From Terriglobia bacterium (GTDB lineage Bacteria > Acidobacteriota > Terriglobia > Bryobacterales > Bryobacteraceae): DNA of 42,178 nucleotides. The notes under the pieces are model-generated. The model was not told where the DNA came from. It saw nothing but the letters and a program-made list of their open reading frames with translations, and ran no database searches. The position numbers and the translations under genes are program-made. Location of the stretch: positions 1-42,178 of the forward strand of contig JAIQEX010000052.1 of the NCBI GenBank assembly GCA_020073615.1. Direction: 5' to 3'. Shown one piece after another: positions 41,962 through 42,178 of the stretch; the first letter of the stretch is position 1, and each line of letters starts with the position of its first letter.

Positions 41962-42178
41962 ATGAGGATTGTCCTTGAGGTATCTTTGCAGGTCGGATTC
42001 CTTCTGGCGGGAGGTGGACTGGGCATGGTGACGATCTTGTATGACGAGAAGCCCGGCATTCAGGCCTTAGCCACGACGACGCCCAATCGGCCACCGGTGG
42101 TGGGCACGCATCCCAGTCACCTCCGGGATTACGAGTATGTGCGACTGGGTACGGTGTCGCTGTTGGCCGGCCTGGATT
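41962..42178 (+). pseudogene. IS630-family transposase, 5'-truncated and running off the window
   Basis: The frame from 41962 reads LYDEKPGIQALATTTPNRPP, GTHPSHLRDYEYVRLG and TVSLLAGLD, the core of IS630-type DDE transposases; the D in YDEKPG is the expected first catalytic Asp. The N-terminal helix-turn-helix part (normally ~150 residues) is absent upstream: the frame has a stop at 41926-41928. The copy is therefore 5'-truncated, or frame-broken, at its start. Its 3' part lies outside the window. Confidence 0.78.

Noticed and set aside
1-42178. CRISPR array, tRNA or rRNA genes, expected because a TPR-CHAT protease is present
   Set aside because: No regularly spaced repeats, no gRAMP-like gene and no tRNA cloverleaf or rRNA stretch were recognised by eye on either strand.

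Overview
The window looks like a chromosomal piece of a soil-type member of the Acidobacteriota (Solibacter/Bryobacter-like). This is an inference from gene content: uniformly high GC, a remnant of a duplicated-orphan-type ABC permease, an M13 metallopeptidase, secreted carboxypeptidase-regulatory-like and glycine-zipper proteins, an LctP lactate permease and many predicted GTG/TTG starts. No rRNA, tRNA or CRISPR array was seen.

Layout. (1) 1-3420: the head-morphogenesis end of a tailed-phage prophage (portal C-terminus, fused prohead protease/major capsid, DUF2190 decoration protein, head-tail joining protein, and a tail gene cut after about 53 codons). (2) 3421-6046: a 2.6 kb insertion sequence bounded by perfect 15-bp inverted repeats. 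It carries a DruA-like (DUF4338) gene translationally coupled to an IS4-superfamily DDE transposase. The prophage does not resume beyond it. (3) 6047-6474: a palindrome and the remains of a vapBC toxin-antitoxin pair. (4) 6505-10418: a LacI-type regulator with a near-perfect LacI-family operator, a PQQ-type sugar dehydrogenase, and a divergent pair of Tat-exported metallophosphoesterase and cytochrome c. (5) 10436-17909, minus strand: an ECF sigma factor, a membrane zinc-finger anti-sigma factor, a 258-aa unknown protein and a TPR-CHAT lipoprotein protease in a tight operon. A 711-aa protein with an internal duplication, a DUF1360 membrane protein and an 81-aa protein follow. This is the most interesting block: a TPR-CHAT protease encoded with its own sigma/anti-sigma pair.

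(6) 18190-24445: M13 peptidase, hemerythrin, a flippase-like membrane protein, a frameshifted coiled-coil gene, IlvE and NagA. (7) 24447-25310: a decayed ABC permease. (8) 25426-28499: a DUF697-like protein, a glycine-zipper secreted protein, a DsbA-like thioredoxin and an SDR reductase; the last three overlap. (9) 28503-31502: a carboxypeptidase-regulatory-like protein divergent from a GntR/YtrA-type regulator, which is coupled to a DUF1648 membrane protein and has a repeated GTGTAC operator on its promoter. (10) 31583-32404: an apparently intact RHH/PIN toxin-antitoxin pair. (11) 32619-38157: response regulator, small membrane protein, YciI-MFS pair, cysteine synthase, LctP and TatA. (12) 38281-40665: HU protein, a shortened RecA paralogue and canonical RecA in tandem. 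(13) 40936 to the end: a secreted hypothetical protein and a 5'-truncated IS630-type transposase running off the window.

How the genes may work together: most of the window is housekeeping. The ECF/CHAT block reads as a sensory circuit in which a periplasmic protease could act on a membrane anti-sigma factor. The DruA-carrying element appears to have landed in, and helped destroy, a prophage.
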